This document shows, piece by piece, positions 1 to 8,476 of a DNA stretch of 64,000 nt. Origin of the DNA: Microbulbifer sp. MKSA007 (GTDB lineage: Bacteria > Pseudomonadota > Gammaproteobacteria > Pseudomonadales > Cellvibrionaceae); contig CP128433.1 in assembly GCA_032615215.1 (NCBI GenBank), positions 2,377,501 to 2,441,500 of the forward strand, in the 5' to 3' direction. Below the pieces are notes generated by a model. That model was not told the DNA's origin. It saw only the letters and a list, made by a program, of their open reading frames with translations, and made no database searches. The position numbers and the translations under genes were made by a program. Position 1 is the first letter of the stretch. Each line of letters opens with the position of its first letter.

Positions 1-907
1 TTAATCCTGAGTCGATAACTATTCGGGTGCCTTCAATCGTCAGGCTGGTCTCGGCCACATTTGTAGCCAGTACGATTTTTCTCGTGCCTGGTGCCGTTGG
101 TGCTATCGCCTGATCCTGCTGCTCACGGCTCAGATCCCCAAAAAGCGGTGCAATAATAATGCGGCCCTTTTCGGTTTCCTCAGATAGTCGCTCCTCCAAT
201 AAGCTCTCAACCTGTTTGATTTCGGCGACACCAGGAAGGAAGGCGAGAACACTACCTTCTTGTTTACCTAAGGATGCGACAACTTTACTTGCCATCAAAG
301 CCGGGATTTGTCGTTTGTCCTCGGGCTCTTCTCGTTGGTTCAAGTATTCAATATCGACGGGATAGCTGCGTCCTTCACTGGATATGATGGGTGCGTTATT
401 TAGTAGTGAGGAGATGCCGCTGGTATCCAGGGTGGCAGACATCACCAGAATCTTGAGATCCTCGCGAAGATACTCCTGGGATTGGAGACATAAGGCGAGG
501 GAGAGGTCGGCTTGCAGACTGCGCTCATGAAATTCATCGAATATGACCAGAGCGCTGGATGCCAATTCAGGGTCAGCCTGTAAGAGGCGCGTGAGAATTC
601 CCTCGGTTACAACCAGGATGCGAGTCTTCTTGCTTGACTTCCGCTCGCCCCGGACCTGAAATCCAACGGTATCACCAACTTTCTCACCCAGCTGGTTAGC
701 CATGCGCGCCGCTGCCGTTCTAGCGGCCAAACGTCGCGGCTCCAGCATAATAATATTCTTTCCGCTCAACCAAGGCTCATCTATTAATGCCAGTGGTACG
801 GCGGTCGTTTTACCCGCTCCGGGGGGCGCCTGGAGCACGACATTACTATGCCCTCTCAAGGCCTGGAGCAGTTCGGGGAGGATACTTTGAATAGGTAACT
901 CAGACAT
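1..907 (-). CDS. hrpB: ATP-dependent RNA helicase HrpB (N-terminal part, runs off the window)
   Basis: Open reading frame from ATG at 907 to the left edge, about 302 residues visible. It begins MSELPIQSILPEL, has a Walker A APPGAGKTT at residues 27-35, the DEAH-type motif II as DEFH at 124-127, a SAT motif near 155, and the start of the second RecA-like domain with FLPGVAEI and a motif ending VIDSGL at the edge. This order and spacing are those of the HrpB branch of DEAH-box RNA helicases, which are usually about 800 residues, so the C-terminal HA2 and HrpB-specific parts lie outside. The family is assumed to remodel RNA in the cytoplasm using ATP; its exact bacterial role is poorly known. 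It is divergent from the cupin gene at 1033. Confidence 0.95.
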   Translation of the reverse strand, partial: MSELPIQSILPELLQALRGHSNVVLQAPPGAGKTTAVPLALIDEPWLSGKNIIMLEPRRLAARTAAARMANQLGEKVGDTVGFQVRGERKSSKKTRILVVTEGILTRLLQADPELASSALVIFDEFHERSLQADLSLALCLQSQEYLREDLKILVMSATLDTSGISSLLNNAPIISSEGRSYPVDIEYLNQREEPEDKRQIPALMASKVVASLGKQEGSVLAFLPGVAEIKQVESLLEERLSEETEKGRIIIAPLFGDLSREQQDQAIAPTAPGTRKIVLATNVAETSLTIEGTRIVIDSGL

Positions 908-1032
908 GGGCGCGATTATAGTTATTTCGCAACATCGGTGATACCAGCACTGTCCGGTAAGCTGGCTAGCTGCTGGCTGAACTATATTCTCCCGTAACTA
1001 GATGGTTGCTGCCCAAGAGAGAGGAGAGTGCG

Positions 1033-1497
1033 ATGAGTGTGAATGTCCGGCGAGTTGTTACAGGGCACGACCCAGAGGGAAAGCCAGTAGTGCTCATAGA
1101 TGATCAGGGTTTGCATACCAGTAGTTGGCGGCCTCATATGGTTCAGCAGCAGTTATGGACTACCCAGGACTTGCCCGTAGAGCTTTGTGAAGATGGTAGA
1201 GACAACGGCGGGAGAAAATTTGATGGAACTACGATTCCGGGAGGCTCGGTTTTTAAGGTCGTAGAATTTGGGCCGGGAGTTACGCCACGATCTCACCAAA
1301 CTGACAGCATTGATTATGCGGTGGTGATGTCTGGGAATATCGAGATGGAAATGGGAGATGAGGTTGTTGTGAAACTGTCCGCAGGAGATGCACTTGTCCA
1401 GCGGGGGACAGTTCATAATTGGGTCAACCGAGGTGAAGAACCTTGCGTGATAGCTTTTGTGCTAATTAGCTCTACGGGCAATACGGCATTTGGTTAG
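1033..1497 (+). CDS. Cupin-domain protein
   Basis: A 154-residue protein. ATG 1033 is chosen over an upstream ATG at 1006 because a GAGGAG Shine-Dalgarno lies at 1021-1026 and the protein then starts MSVNVRRVVTG. The second half is a single conserved-barrel cupin: GPGVTPRSHQTDSIDY is motif 1 and GDALVQRGTVHNW is motif 2. Motif 1 keeps one His but lacks the usual H-x-H and Glu pattern, so metal binding may be altered. Related small cupins are found beside aromatic or hydroxyacid catabolism genes, but no substrate is indicated here. It is transcribed in the same direction as the ATP-grasp gene about 200 bp downstream, probably from its own promoter. Confidence 0.8.
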   Translation: MSVNVRRVVTGHDPEGKPVVLIDDQGLHTSSWRPHMVQQQLWTTQDLPVELCEDGRDNGGRKFDGTTIPGGSVFKVVEFGPGVTPRSHQTDSIDYAVVMSGNIEMEMGDEVVVKLSAGDALVQRGTVHNWVNRGEEPCVIAFVLISSTGNTAFG

Positions 1498-1697
1498 TTG
1501 TCTTTATTAATGGTTACTTGCAAGTACTTTCGACTTCAACCCTATCCAAAACTCAGGACTAATGAAGGTTATTAACTTCTTTTTTACGTTCACTTTTCCG
1601 GGTAGGGGCTGGGGGGCGTTAAAGTGAAAATCAGTTGCGTAGCTAATATTCCAGTCCGGCATTCGATAGATTATGTAGTGGCAGCGGAGCATGATTG

Positions 1698-2648
1698 ATG
1701 CGTATCGGTATAGTCTACGACCTTCGTGATGATTATCTCGGGATGGGGTTTAGTGAAGAGGACGTCGCTGAACTTGATTACCTGGAGACGATAGATGCGA
1801 TTCACGATGCGCTTACCTGCGCAGGCCACCATATCGAACGGGTCGGCAATATTTACAGGTTGGCGCAGCAACTGGTTGAAGGTAACACCTGGGATCTAGT
1901 GTTCAATGTTGCTGAGGGGATGTACGGAACTGGGCGTGAAGCACAGGTTCCCGCTTTGTTGGATGCCTGGAAGATACCGTACACATTTTCTGATCCATTT
2001 GCTAACACAGTGACTCTTAATAAGGAGATGACCAAACGCATATTGAGGGATATGGGTATACCAACGGCAGAGTTTGCAGTTGTTCGAAGCGTTACAGATG
2101 TCAATCGAATAGAGCTTGAATATCCCTTGATGACAAAGCCGCTCAGGGAGGGAACTAGTAAGGGGGTATCGCCTGAGTCCAAAGTTATCGACAAGGCAGC
2201 TTTGAAAAACCGCTGTGAATACCTTTTGAATCGGTTTAATCAGCCAGTACTGGTTGAAACATTCCTACCTGGCCGAGAGTTTACTGTAGGCTTTTTAGGA
2301 ACGGGTGCAACTGCCGAGTGCATTGGCGTTATGGAAAAGTTATTGGGCGATGAACTTGTGTATTACAAGTATGATGGAGCTTTCCCCGGCCGGCTGGTTG
2401 ACGATGGTCAGGCGCTTAAGGTTCGAGCAATTGCGCAGAAGACTTGGGAAGTTCTTGAGTGTCGTGATGGTGGTCGAGTTGATATTCGCTATGATGCACG
2501 GGGCGCCCCCATGGTTATGGAGGTCAATGTCTTACCGGGTTTGCGGCCTGAAGTTTCTGAACTGCCCGTGATGTGTGAATTGGCGGGTATTCAGTATGGG
2601 GCCATGATCAACCGCATTGTGGAATCAGCTATAAGCAGTCATTTATAG
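1698..2648 (+). CDS. ATP-grasp ligase related to D-alanine--D-alanine ligase
   Basis: 316 residues. ATG 1698 is preferred to TTG 1695; GGAG at 1686-1689 gives good spacing. The N-terminal part MRIGIVYDLRDDY is a Ddl-type Rossmann-like domain, DLVFNVAEGMYGTGREAQVP matches the Ddl N-terminal loop (VFN..EG..GE...P), and the C-terminal ATP-grasp part has TKPLREGTSKGV, a PVLVETFLPGREFTVG segment and the metal-binding end VMEVNVLPGLRP (Ddl E-x-N-x-x-P-G). Length is near the 300-320 of Ddl, but the substrate-binding regions diverge, so it may join another amino acid or peptide and not make D-Ala-D-Ala. It converges on a lysine 2,3-aminomutase-like gene, which raises a beta-amino-acid substrate as a guess. 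Confidence 0.85.
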   Translation: MRIGIVYDLRDDYLGMGFSEEDVAELDYLETIDAIHDALTCAGHHIERVGNIYRLAQQLVEGNTWDLVFNVAEGMYGTGREAQVPALLDAWKIPYTFSDPFANTVTLNKEMTKRILRDMGIPTAEFAVVRSVTDVNRIELEYPLMTKPLREGTSKGVSPESKVIDKAALKNRCEYLLNRFNQPVLVETFLPGREFTVGFLGTGATAECIGVMEKLLGDELVYYKYDGAFPGRLVDDGQALKVRAIAQKTWEVLECRDGGRVDIRYDARGAPMVMEVNVLPGLRPEVSELPVMCELAGIQYGAMINRIVESAISSHL

Positions 2649-2801
2649 TTATCCTGGATCCTGCAAAACTCTACGATATATTGCGGTGCATACTATCGTT
2701 GCCAAACACTTGGTGTTTTGGGTATCTCAGGAACATCCAAAAAGGCATCAGCGCAATAAATTTGTGACTTATGATTACCTTCTCTGGTAGTTAGCACTTT
2801 G

Positions 2802-3944
2802 TTACTCCAGATATATACCCGTTTGTCCTCTGAAATTTCGAATGTGCCATTCGCCTTCGATATCGCCTTGTTTTACATATTCGTAGGGCATGACCGGGTT
2901 TTTGCCCAGCTCGGTAGTAAGTACATATTGAGGAACCGCAAAACCCGTGATGTGCCCCTGCAATGACTCATAAATCGCCTGCCCTTCCTTCAGGCTTGTC
3001 ATAAAGTGAGAGACACCGACCACATTATCGCAGTGATAGAGGTAATAGGGCCTGACTCGTATTTTTACCAGAGCGAGCATCAATTGGCGCATAACATCCG
3101 GTGAATTGTTCACGCCTTTTAAAAGTACTGTTTGATTTCCTAGCGGAATGCCTGCCCTCAGCAAGCGGCCGCATGCAGCGGCGGCTTCTTCTGTGACTTC
3201 TTTGGGGTGATTGAAGTGTGTGTTCAGCCACACCGGATGAAATGATGCGAGCATTTCGCACAATTCGTCGGTGATACGTTGGGGGGCCAGTACTGGGAAG
3301 CGTGATCCAATTCGAATAATTTCCACATGATTTATTGCCCTCAGCTTCTCCAATAGTCTGGCTAAGCGGTCGTTGGAGTACATCAGTGGGTCGCCGCCAG
3401 TGAGTAATACATCGCGAATCTGTGGATGTGATTCTATGTAAGCAATATCCTCCTCCCAGCTGGTTGCTTCGCCTTGTTCAAAATAACTTTCCGGGCCCAC
3501 CGTTGTGGTGTGAAATTTCCTTGTGCAATGACGGCAATAAACAGGGCAAACAGACGTTACCAGAAAGATGACGCGATCCGGGTACTTATGTACGACACGG
3601 TTGGTTTTACGAAAGTACTGATCACCTACAGGGTCAACGTCTGCACTGTCGGGTACGATGGTTTCCTCTAGTGAGGGAACTGCCTGCAATCTAATTGGAC
3701 AATTAGGGTCGTCAGGGTCCATTAAAGAGGCGTAGTAGGGTGTAATACTCCACCGATAGATTCCTTTGAGCTTTTGGATAGCGTCAGATTCAGAAGTAGA
3801 AACATTGATCCATCGCTTCAGGCCATCCAATGTGCTGATGCGATTGCGCATCTGCCAGCGCCAATCAGACCAGGCCTCGTCAGAGTTTCCTGTTACGGAA
3901 CGGACTATAATGTTGCGCATAAGTATCGCCGCTCTGTTGTGCAT
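2802..3944 (-). CDS. KamA-family radical SAM aminomutase
   Basis: 380 residues from ATG 3944, or 372 from ATG 3920 (MRNIIVRS). The radical-SAM cluster motif CPVYCRHC gives Cys133, Cys137 and Cys140. Other lysine 2,3-aminomutase landmarks are DVLLTGGDPLM, HFNHPKEV, RPYYLYHCD and, near the C-terminus, ELGKNPVMP, whose Lys corresponds to the PLP-binding Lys of the family. Members migrate an amino group from C2 to C3 of lysine or glutamate, making beta-amino acids. The residue matching the Asp that holds the substrate epsilon-amino group in clostridial KamA (before GGGGK) appears to be Thr here and the glycine-rich run is shortened, so lysine may not be the substrate. It is shorter than the classical roughly 415-residue enzyme. 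It converges with the ATP-grasp gene. Confidence 0.88.
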   Translation of the reverse strand: MHNRAAILMRNIIVRSVTGNSDEAWSDWRWQMRNRISTLDGLKRWINVSTSESDAIQKLKGIYRWSITPYYASLMDPDDPNCPIRLQAVPSLEETIVPDSADVDPVGDQYFRKTNRVVHKYPDRVIFLVTSVCPVYCRHCTRKFHTTTVGPESYFEQGEATSWEEDIAYIESHPQIRDVLLTGGDPLMYSNDRLARLLEKLRAINHVEIIRIGSRFPVLAPQRITDELCEMLASFHPVWLNTHFNHPKEVTEEAAAACGRLLRAGIPLGNQTVLLKGVNNSPDVMRQLMLALVKIRVRPYYLYHCDNVVGVSHFMTSLKEGQAIYESLQGHITGFAVPQYVLTTELGKNPVMPYEYVKQGDIEGEWHIRNFRGQTGIYLE

Positions 3945-4424
3945 TCATTTGTTGCTGATGGTCTGCCTCGATATCCGAGATTGCCTGTAAGGGGCTTGAA
4001 CATGGATTGCCTGTGAAGTAATCATTATGTGTAATGAAATCTGTGGAAGGATTTGATGTTCGTAATGCCTCAAATCTCTGTAGGGCTTTCTGCGATATTT
4101 TGAGCAGCCAACTTCTGAGCAACCAATTCCAGTGTATTTTGAGACCATACTACTTAGTTTCTTCAATACCCTTGGGAAGTAGGGGGGCTGTATTTTATCT
4201 ACCGCCTTTCTAATAAAAGTAGAAGATGCGATTTTCAGCTGGTAGGTACTAAGAATACTGCTTTTTCGATAGCTTGGGAGATAAGTGTTTTGCGCTCTAA
4301 ACGCTAAATCGAGAAAGTTGTAATCATCGTGATTGTATGCCTGTAGTAACACAGATCTAAAAAGGGGTGCGTCATTGGCGATAAAGGGTGTAACCACACA
4401 AATTATACCAAGTATCGGTTTCAC
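3945..4424 (-). CDS. Hypothetical protein, possibly secreted, doubtful
   Basis: A 159-codon frame whose TGA directly abuts the ATG of the aminomutase at 3944. The first 20 residues (MKPILGIICVVTPFIANDA) could be a signal peptide and the next 80 look protein-like, but the last third is rich in improbable Ser/Tyr/His runs. A second frame on the same strand (4122 to 3880) carries more protein-like sequence, so a frameshift near 4130 is possible. No family recognised. Coding status is uncertain. Confidence 0.25.
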   Translation of the reverse strand: MKPILGIICVVTPFIANDAPLFRSVLLQAYNHDDYNFLDLAFRAQNTYLPSYRKSSILSTYQLKIASSTFIRKAVDKIQPPYFPRVLKKLSSMVSKYTGIGCSEVGCSKYRRKPYRDLRHYEHQILPQISLHIMITSQAIHVQAPYRQSRISRQTISNK

Positions 4425-4655
4425 GATATTTCAATCCTATATCCCAAATATCATTTAGTTGTTGCTCTATGCAACTTGCCTGCTACGTGAGGTAGATGTT
4501 ATATGGTCCGCACTCCTCTGTTTAATAAATATTTGCACACATTGAGTATTTTTCAACAAGTCAGTAATCGCTGGTATGGGGCCAATATGAGTGTAAAATT
4601 AGTCACGATTGTTTCTGGAGGAGTATAAAAAACAGCTGTAATACTACAATTAGAT

Positions 4656-4853
4656 CTATTGGTATCGATAGGCTAGGTAGTTGTCGGGGCTGAAATCTAG
4701 CTCTTCTTTTATTGCTGATTTGTCAATGGGAAGACATGAGTTATCTTGGGTAGCCAGAGGGCTGACTGCTGACTGCTGACTGCTGACTGTAAAGTCCAGC
4801 ATTGTATTTCGTACAGCCGCATAGTAAATAGCAGAATCCCCGCTATTTTCCAA
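4656..4853 (-). CDS. Small hypothetical open frame containing a heptamer repeat
   Basis: A 65-codon frame with a TTG start. It starts MENSGDSAIYYAAV and includes the product SSQQSAVS of a 7-bp tandem repeat (4761-4788). No convincing ribosome binding site and no recognised family. It may be the end of a lost gene, since the frame is closed only a few codons upstream of the TTG. Confidence 0.2.
   Translation of the reverse strand: MENSGDSAIYYAAVRNTMLDFTVSSQQSAVSPLATQDNSCLPIDKSAIKEELDFSPDNYLAYRYQ
4761..4788. repeat. Heptanucleotide tandem repeat, GCTGACT x4
   Basis: Four perfect head-to-tail copies of GCTGACT. A 7-bp unit changes reading frame when copy number changes. A second heptamer repeat (CTCAAAG x3) lies at 41991-42011 inside a racemase gene, which makes this one worth noting although its own host frame is doubtful. 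Confidence 0.95.
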
Positions 4854-4931
4854 TAGCGCTATTCGTCATAAATTTGATAGTATCTAGCTGATCAAGTGAT
4901 TTGACTACAATAAATTCTAATGGAGTAGAAC

Positions 4932-5261
4932 TTGACCTATTTGTTTTTATTTTTTGCAATCATTACCGAAGTTACAGCTACCCTACTACTTAAGGCTTCC
5001 AACGGTTGGGAAAAGTGGTGGCTGGGAATGGCCTCTATCTTTTTTTATTCTCTGGCGAGTCTATTTCTTGCGTTTGTACTAAAAAATATGAATGTGGGAA
5101 TGACTTATGCCATCTGGTCAGGCGTCGGTATTGCTCTTGTTTGTGCAGCTTCTGTGGTTATTTGGCAGCAAAAGTTTGACGTATACGCTGTGAGTGGAGT
5201 TGCTTTGATATTTATGGGTACGGCTCTAATTACTATAAAATCCACTGTATTTGAGCAGTAG
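4932..5261 (+). CDS. Small multidrug resistance (SMR) family transporter
   Basis: 109 residues, the normal SMR length, with four hydrophobic helices. The start is TTG 4932 with GGAG at 4922-4925; no in-frame ATG upstream fits. Glu13 lies in the first helix (AIITEVTATLLLKAS), matching EmrE Glu14, the proton/substrate-coupling residue. WSGVGIALVCA corresponds to the conserved WAGLG segment of helix 3. SMR proteins are inner-membrane antiporters that work as dimers and export quaternary ammonium compounds, guanidinium or polyamines. No guanidine riboswitch was recognised upstream. There is no SMR partner gene, so a homodimer is likely. Confidence 0.92.
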   Translation: MTYLFLFFAIITEVTATLLLKASNGWEKWWLGMASIFFYSLASLFLAFVLKNMNVGMTYAIWSGVGIALVCAASVVIWQQKFDVYAVSGVALIFMGTALITIKSTVFEQ

Positions 5262-5576
5262 CTTTTTCCTAAAGCTTTTATAGGGCGGCTTTACTCAGAG
5301 AAAGGCCGGTGAGATTGGATTTACGGTGTAAATGCATCAATGAATTGCTGGCCTCCTCCGAAGAATAGGTTTGTGGCATTCTTTGAAGTGCCTCTTTTGT
5401 CATTTAGGTAAACCTGGTTTACTGCAATAATATATATGGTGTTGCGAATTAGGCAATTTTTGCGGTTCAACGGGGTGGGCTTGGCCTATTATTATAGATG
5501 ACTGTAAACCCTTTTATGATATCTCTTAAAAGGGAATGTATGGCTGTGGTTGAGTTGTGTGTTAAGGAAGTGTTAT

Positions 5577-6083
5577 ATGAAGCAGAGCACGCACGAAAGC
5601 TATGAGACTGCAGCTGATTTACAGTTGGCCTTGATTCGAATTTATATCGGGCTCAATTTTACCCATCATTTTGCTGAGAAGTTTGGTCTGCTGGGCGCAG
5701 ACGCTTACAATTTTGTTGTTCATTATTTTGAGGGGATTGGATACTCATCCTCTATGGTGATTATCTCTGGTATTTGTGCGTTCTCTGCATTTGTTGGATT
5801 TACTTTCGGTTTGTTTACGCGGTTTGCCGCTGTTGGGACTGCTCTTTATTTGATGATTGCATTATTTGAAGGGCGGCATTATCTTGCAGGTTTTTCATGG
5901 GCAAGTCATGTCAGTGGTATAGATATTAGTGGAAATATACAAACCGTTTATGGGGGGTGGGAATACCCTCTTTTTTGGGCTTTTATTTGCTTATCTTTTG
6001 TGTTAACTGGTGGCAGAAAGTGGTCTGTAGATCAATATTTGAGGAAGACAAATTCTTCGGTGTTACAGTTTCTAAGTCGGTGA
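5577..6083 (+). CDS. DoxX-like integral membrane protein
   Basis: 168 residues from ATG 5577, preceded by AAGGAAG at 5564-5570; this start is better supported than one at 5550. Four hydrophobic segments surround LALIRIYIGLNFTHHFAEKF (DoxX-type first helix), a SGICAFSAFVGFTFGLFTRF hairpin and a C-terminal YPLFWAFICLSFVLTGGRKW segment, which resembles the DoxX end where GxGxWSLD is typical (here GGRKWSVDQY). DoxX proteins are inner-membrane proteins linked to redox or thiosulfate/quinone functions; the specific role is unknown. The next gene, a cupin, follows 95 bp downstream. Confidence 0.7.
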   Translation: MKQSTHESYETAADLQLALIRIYIGLNFTHHFAEKFGLLGADAYNFVVHYFEGIGYSSSMVIISGICAFSAFVGFTFGLFTRFAAVGTALYLMIALFEGRHYLAGFSWASHVSGIDISGNIQTVYGGWEYPLFWAFICLSFVLTGGRKWSVDQYLRKTNSSVLQFLSR

Positions 6084-6178
6084 TCTGGATTGTCTGAAAC
6101 TAGGGGTAACCTATGGATAATTAGTGATTTATCGATGAGGCAATTTTTAGATTTTGCTGATGAGGTGAGATACTCGTA

Positions 6179-6616
6179 GTGCAAGAAGAAATCGTTCGCC
6201 AAGATTTTTATCATCTTTGGTATGATAAAAGAGGAAGGTCAAGAACCACTGTAGGACATTTTTCAGATTTTGAATTGATTCAATACTCCAATCCTGTGCC
6301 CGAATATCACTATCGTGATTTGCCTAAAGTTATTCGAAGTGAGTTTGCAATTTTGCCTCCTGGGTGGAAAAGCGATTTTCACTCTACTCCGAACCCTCAA
6401 TGGGTTATTACATTATCTGGCTGTTGGCGTACGACAACTCGGGACGGTGTTGAGGTGATATATAGGCCTGGAGATGTTCATTTTGGGGGAGACACGCCTG
6501 TTAATGGTATAGCTATTGACCAGCAGGGGCATTGTACGATTAATCCCTCCAAAACAGATCCCGCGAAATTACTTATATTAACTGTCGACTCTTTGCTTCC
6601 TGCTCCTGAAGAGTGA
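6179..6616 (+). CDS. Cupin-fold protein
   Basis: 145 residues from GTG 6179. LPPGWKSDFHSTPNPQWVITLSG is a cupin motif 1 with a single His and no Glu, and YRPGDVHFGGDTPVNG is motif 2. The fold call rests on the paired G-D and beta-rich pattern; the substrate is unknown. The nearest ribosome-binding sequence (GAGGTGAGA, 6162-6170) is rather far away, so the start is less sure than the body. It may be co-transcribed with the DoxX-like gene. Confidence 0.65.
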   Translation: MQEEIVRQDFYHLWYDKRGRSRTTVGHFSDFELIQYSNPVPEYHYRDLPKVIRSEFAILPPGWKSDFHSTPNPQWVITLSGCWRTTTRDGVEVIYRPGDVHFGGDTPVNGIAIDQQGHCTINPSKTDPAKLLILTVDSLLPAPEE

Positions 6617-6790
6617 GTATCTAATAGTTTGCCTGATAGACTCCGGATCATATTTCCTGTAGCTATTGAAAGCTATTTTTGATTAAAAAATCGCATATTT
6701 TAAACATTTACTTTGGCTGTTGGGTGGAATACGATTTTTCTCGAGATAATTCTATTTGTTAACTTAGGCTTTGAAAGCTGGGGAGGGTTT

Positions 6791-7537
6791 ATGCCTGCAA
6801 AGGAGTTTTTCAGTAATGTCAAAAGTGCTTTAAAGGATTATTTTGGTAACAAGGCAACAGCGCTTTGGCATACCTTTGATGATTCTGAAGTGGCGGTGGC
6901 AGGGAACTATCAGTGTATAGATCTTGATGGTCGTGCTTGGTTGTGGACTCCTCGTGGAATGACAACAAACCGGTTAATTGTAACTGCTCACGGGTATCGC
7001 AGAACCATATCCAGTTTCAAAATAGAGCACAATGTTAACCTGCATTTTTACTCGCGTGATAAATTCAGTGTGAATGACCCTGGACTTGGGAGGTTTTATG
7101 ATCGGGGGGCCAATTCTGTTGAAGATTTAGGTTTAAATGATACTTGTTTTAACTACATCCTGACAAAGTATACCAGTAGCGCTACTAATAGACACAATAC
7201 TAACAATGAAACTTATACTTCGATTAATGCGATTATGTCTCACAATGATAGCGATAGTCGAAGACGCAGAATTCAGAATGCTAATAATATCGGAATGGTT
7301 GCCAAGGCAAATAGCATTCAGTCCTTTCAGCCGCCCAGTATTCTGACCATAAGAAATAGACAGTTTATGGCAGCTGTAAACCTGAAGTGGGTTTTGGATA
7401 CCTTGGCGAAAAAGGGGCATCACTTTAATGACATTGATTGTCTCTTCTGTAGAAATACTCTTTGGACTGGCACAGTAGCTGTGATGTCGGGTCTATCCGG
7501 AGGAGATAAATATAGTGATGATGTTGCTATAAATTAG
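6791..7537 (+). CDS. Putative adhesin Stv-domain protein
   Basis: 248 residues from ATG 6791, directly behind GGAGGG at 6782-6787, so the longer frame from 6713 is rejected. Signature segments of the Stv domain occur in order: LIVTAHGYRR, NVNLHFYSRDKFSVNDPGL, a CFNYILTKY helix, ILTIRNRQF and near the end DIDCLFCRNT (family: IHCSFCR). The pattern AHG ... HFY ... DPGL ... CxxY.L.KY ... hCxFCR matches the domain over its full length. Stv domains occur in bacterial adhesins and polymorphic effectors; biochemical function is not established. There is no signal peptide. The ending after FCR is about 25 residues longer than I would expect. Confidence 0.72.
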   Translation: MPAKEFFSNVKSALKDYFGNKATALWHTFDDSEVAVAGNYQCIDLDGRAWLWTPRGMTTNRLIVTAHGYRRTISSFKIEHNVNLHFYSRDKFSVNDPGLGRFYDRGANSVEDLGLNDTCFNYILTKYTSSATNRHNTNNETYTSINAIMSHNDSDSRRRRIQNANNIGMVAKANSIQSFQPPSILTIRNRQFMAAVNLKWVLDTLAKKGHHFNDIDCLFCRNTLWTGTVAVMSGLSGGDKYSDDVAIN

Positions 7538-7712
7538 TAGTACCAGAAGGGGTTGTTTTATAGTGTTAATATGGCCTTTTTTTATTCGGTAAGAGCATTT
7601 ATTGATCTGCTTGGTGCTTTGAATTATCTCGTTGATATTTCCTTCTTTGTATGTTGATTGCATTGAAATTACTAGTAGGAAAAATATGACCTTACTAAAC
7701 TGTTCAATTTGA

Positions 7713-8381
7713 TTAGATTTGTAAGTGAGAAGGGATCGGATCGTCAGTGTCCCGCGGGTTAGCTAGTGCGGCTTCAATGGCGGCCTGTATCCCAAGGGCG
7801 GCAGTTTCTTTTGACATGCTGGGATTGCCGATATTTTCGGGTAGTGCGGCAATCTGGGGTAGCTGAGGAAGGTGTATCCAGCCGGCGGGGATATTCAGCT
7901 GATTAGTCGCGATATAGTGAAGCGCGCCATACATCATATGGTTGCAACAAAAAGTACCCGCAGTATCAGAAATATCGGCAGGAACACCAATATCGCGCAT
8001 TGCCATAACCATTGCGCGGATAGGGAGTGTGCTGTGATAAGCGACAGGACCATTTTGTACAGTCGGCTCACCCTGCATTTCAACTCCCCGGTTATCTTTC
8101 AGGTTATATCTGGTGGAATCATTATAATTTTGTGCAATTCTCTCAGCCGTAATGATTGCACGGCCACTGTATTCTCCTAACATCACCACTAATTGCGGTT
8201 CTATTTTTTCAATAGCATCCGCGACAACTTCAACACTTTCAAAGAAGTTGTTGGGTACTAAAAGACCATGAATATCACCATTGGCTATTCGTGTTCCGTC
8301 CAGCATACGCATAACTGATTCCGCTGGATTTATCGGTGTGTTACCAAAGGGCTCAAAGCCAGTCAATAAAACTTTTGCCAT
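7713..8381 (-). CDS. pcp: Pyrrolidone-carboxylate peptidase (pyroglutamyl peptidase I)
   Basis: 222 residues, the usual length of this C15 cysteine peptidase, which removes N-terminal pyroglutamate from peptides in the cytoplasm. The start MAKVLLTGFEPFGN is the family hallmark. The catalytic triad is visible: Glu80 in IITAERIAQN, Cys146 in AGTFCCNH and His170 in GWIHLPQLP. The usual GxAGGR loop before the Glu is changed to GEYSGR and there are two adjacent cysteines at 145-146. It lies downstream of a SnoaL-like gene on the same strand, separated by a strong hairpin. Confidence 0.95.
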   Translation of the reverse strand: MAKVLLTGFEPFGNTPINPAESVMRMLDGTRIANGDIHGLLVPNNFFESVEVVADAIEKIEPQLVVMLGEYSGRAIITAERIAQNYNDSTRYNLKDNRGVEMQGEPTVQNGPVAYHSTLPIRAMVMAMRDIGVPADISDTAGTFCCNHMMYGALHYIATNQLNIPAGWIHLPQLPQIAALPENIGNPSMSKETAALGIQAAIEAALANPRDTDDPIPSHLQI

Positions 8382-8429
8382 AGAGATATTATCGTAAATA
8401 GATACAGAAAGATTGATATATGGTTAGTT

Positions 8430-8462
8430 GTCAAAGGTAGCGTTGTGTAGGCTACCTTTGAC
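8430..8462 (-). terminator. Perfect 12-bp hairpin between SnoaL-like gene and pcp
   Basis: GTCAAAGGTAGC (8430-8441) and GCTACCTTTGAC (8451-8462) form an uninterrupted 12-bp stem with a 9-nt loop. It lies 14 bp beyond the stop of the SnoaL-like gene and about 50 bp before the pcp start, both on the minus strand. No U-run follows on either strand, so it could be a weak terminator, an mRNA-stabilising stem or a processing site. Confidence 0.6.
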
Positions 8463-8476
8463 TGGTTCGTGGTCGG

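Noticed and set aside
4932..5261. Guanidine riboswitch upstream of the SMR gene
   Set aside because: No conserved ykkC-type sequence was seen in 4854-4931.
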